DNA from: an uncultured Methylococcaceae bacterium
GTDB lineage: Bacteria; Pseudomonadota; Gammaproteobacteria; Methylococcales; Methylomonadaceae
Reading direction: 5' to 3'
Length of the DNA stretch: 6,013 bases
Assembly: GCA_903839795.1 (NCBI GenBank)
Contig: CAIMDR010000681.1
Span: 1-6,013 of the forward strand
A model generated the notes under the pieces. That model was not told the DNA's origin. It did not search any database and worked only from the letters and a program-made list of their open reading frames with translations. Shown here piece after piece: positions 5,726 to 6,013 of the stretch (within the stretch, counting starts at the first letter, position 1; every line of letters begins with the position of its first letter). A program made the translations under genes and the position numbers.

Positions 5726-6013
5726 TTGCTTTTAAATCAAGATACCATTGCAGCCATTGCAACACCGCCAGGGAATGGCGGTGTCGGTATTATTCGCATT
5801 TCAGGAACTTTGGTCACTGAAATCGCCAAACAACTACTTAATAAATCATTGATTCCCAGACATGCGCTGTTTACGTCGTTTATAGATAACGACCGGTGCA
5901 TCATTGATTCTGGTATCAGCCTTTACTTTCCCGCACCCGCTTCTTACACCGGCGAAGATATACTTGAATTACAGGGACACGGCGGTTCAGTCGTACTGGA
6001 CATGTTGTTACGG
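5726..6013 (+). CDS. mnmE: tRNA modification GTPase MnmE, N-terminal 96 residues, cut by window edge
   Basis: MnmE works with MnmG (GidA) to modify the wobble uridine (5-carboxymethylaminomethyl type) of certain tRNAs. The frame is open for 96 codons to the end of the window; the family is about 450 residues, so the helical and GTPase domains are outside. The visible part is the N-terminal folate-binding, dimerisation domain, with DTIAAIATPPGNGGVGIIRI (6-25) and YTGEDILELQGHGG (74-87), both very close to E. coli MnmE. The start is assigned to TTG 5726-5728. An in-frame stop at 5708-5710 leaves no other usual start codon before the conserved region. The start lies one base after the yidC stop, so translation is probably coupled. 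Confidence 0.96.
   Translation, partial: MLLNQDTIAAIATPPGNGGVGIIRISGTLVTEIAKQLLNKSLIPRHALFTSFIDNDRCIIDSGISLYFPAPASYTGEDILELQGHGGSVVLDMLLR

Overview
This window is the replication-origin neighbourhood of a bacterial chromosome, most likely from an AT-rich gammaproteobacterium. The predicted DnaA, DnaN, RnpA, YidD, YidC and MnmE fragments all resemble their E. coli counterparts closely along their length. The gene order (dnaN, dnaA, then divergently rpmH-rnpA-yidD-yidC-mnmE) is the ancestral gamma/pseudomonad type. A methylotrophic gammaproteobacterium (Methylococcales) would fit the general flavour, but I cannot prove the order or genus from this sequence alone.

Layout. 1-771 (minus): first 257 codons of dnaN, running off the left edge. 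772-1803: a 1032-nt gene-free, AT-rich gap packed with DnaA boxes, which I read as oriC. 1804-3120 (minus): dnaA, complete. 3121-3290: divergent dnaA/rpmH promoter region with a near-consensus sigma70 promoter for rpmH. 3291-5724 (plus): rpmH, rnpA, yidD and yidC, tightly packed with overlaps. 5726-6013 (plus): first 96 codons of mnmE, running off the right edge.

The most interesting part is the origin. It holds 11 exact matches to TTWTNCACA and several near matches, and they are highly organised. (i) Four forward boxes with start-to-start steps of 12, 21 and 12 bp occur three times, at 896-949, 1263-1316 and 1708-1761. (ii) The last two arrays belong to a larger module of about 230 bp, present twice at an exact 445-bp period (1091-1320 and 1536-1765). 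The copies are about 79% identical with no gaps. (iii) The best-conserved part of the module is not a DnaA box. It is a 42-bp AT-rich block (1098-1139 and 1543-1584), identical in both copies and containing a 7-bp inverted repeat. The rpmH-dnaA gap, where pseudomonad origins lie, has no DnaA box.

The genes work together as a replication and translation/membrane-biogenesis locus. DnaA would load on the neighbouring arrays and DnaN is the clamp used by the replisome. The plus-strand operon makes ribosomal protein L34, the RNase P protein, the YidD/YidC membrane insertion pair and the tRNA-modifying GTPase MnmE. I see no mobile element, CRISPR array, tRNA or rRNA gene.
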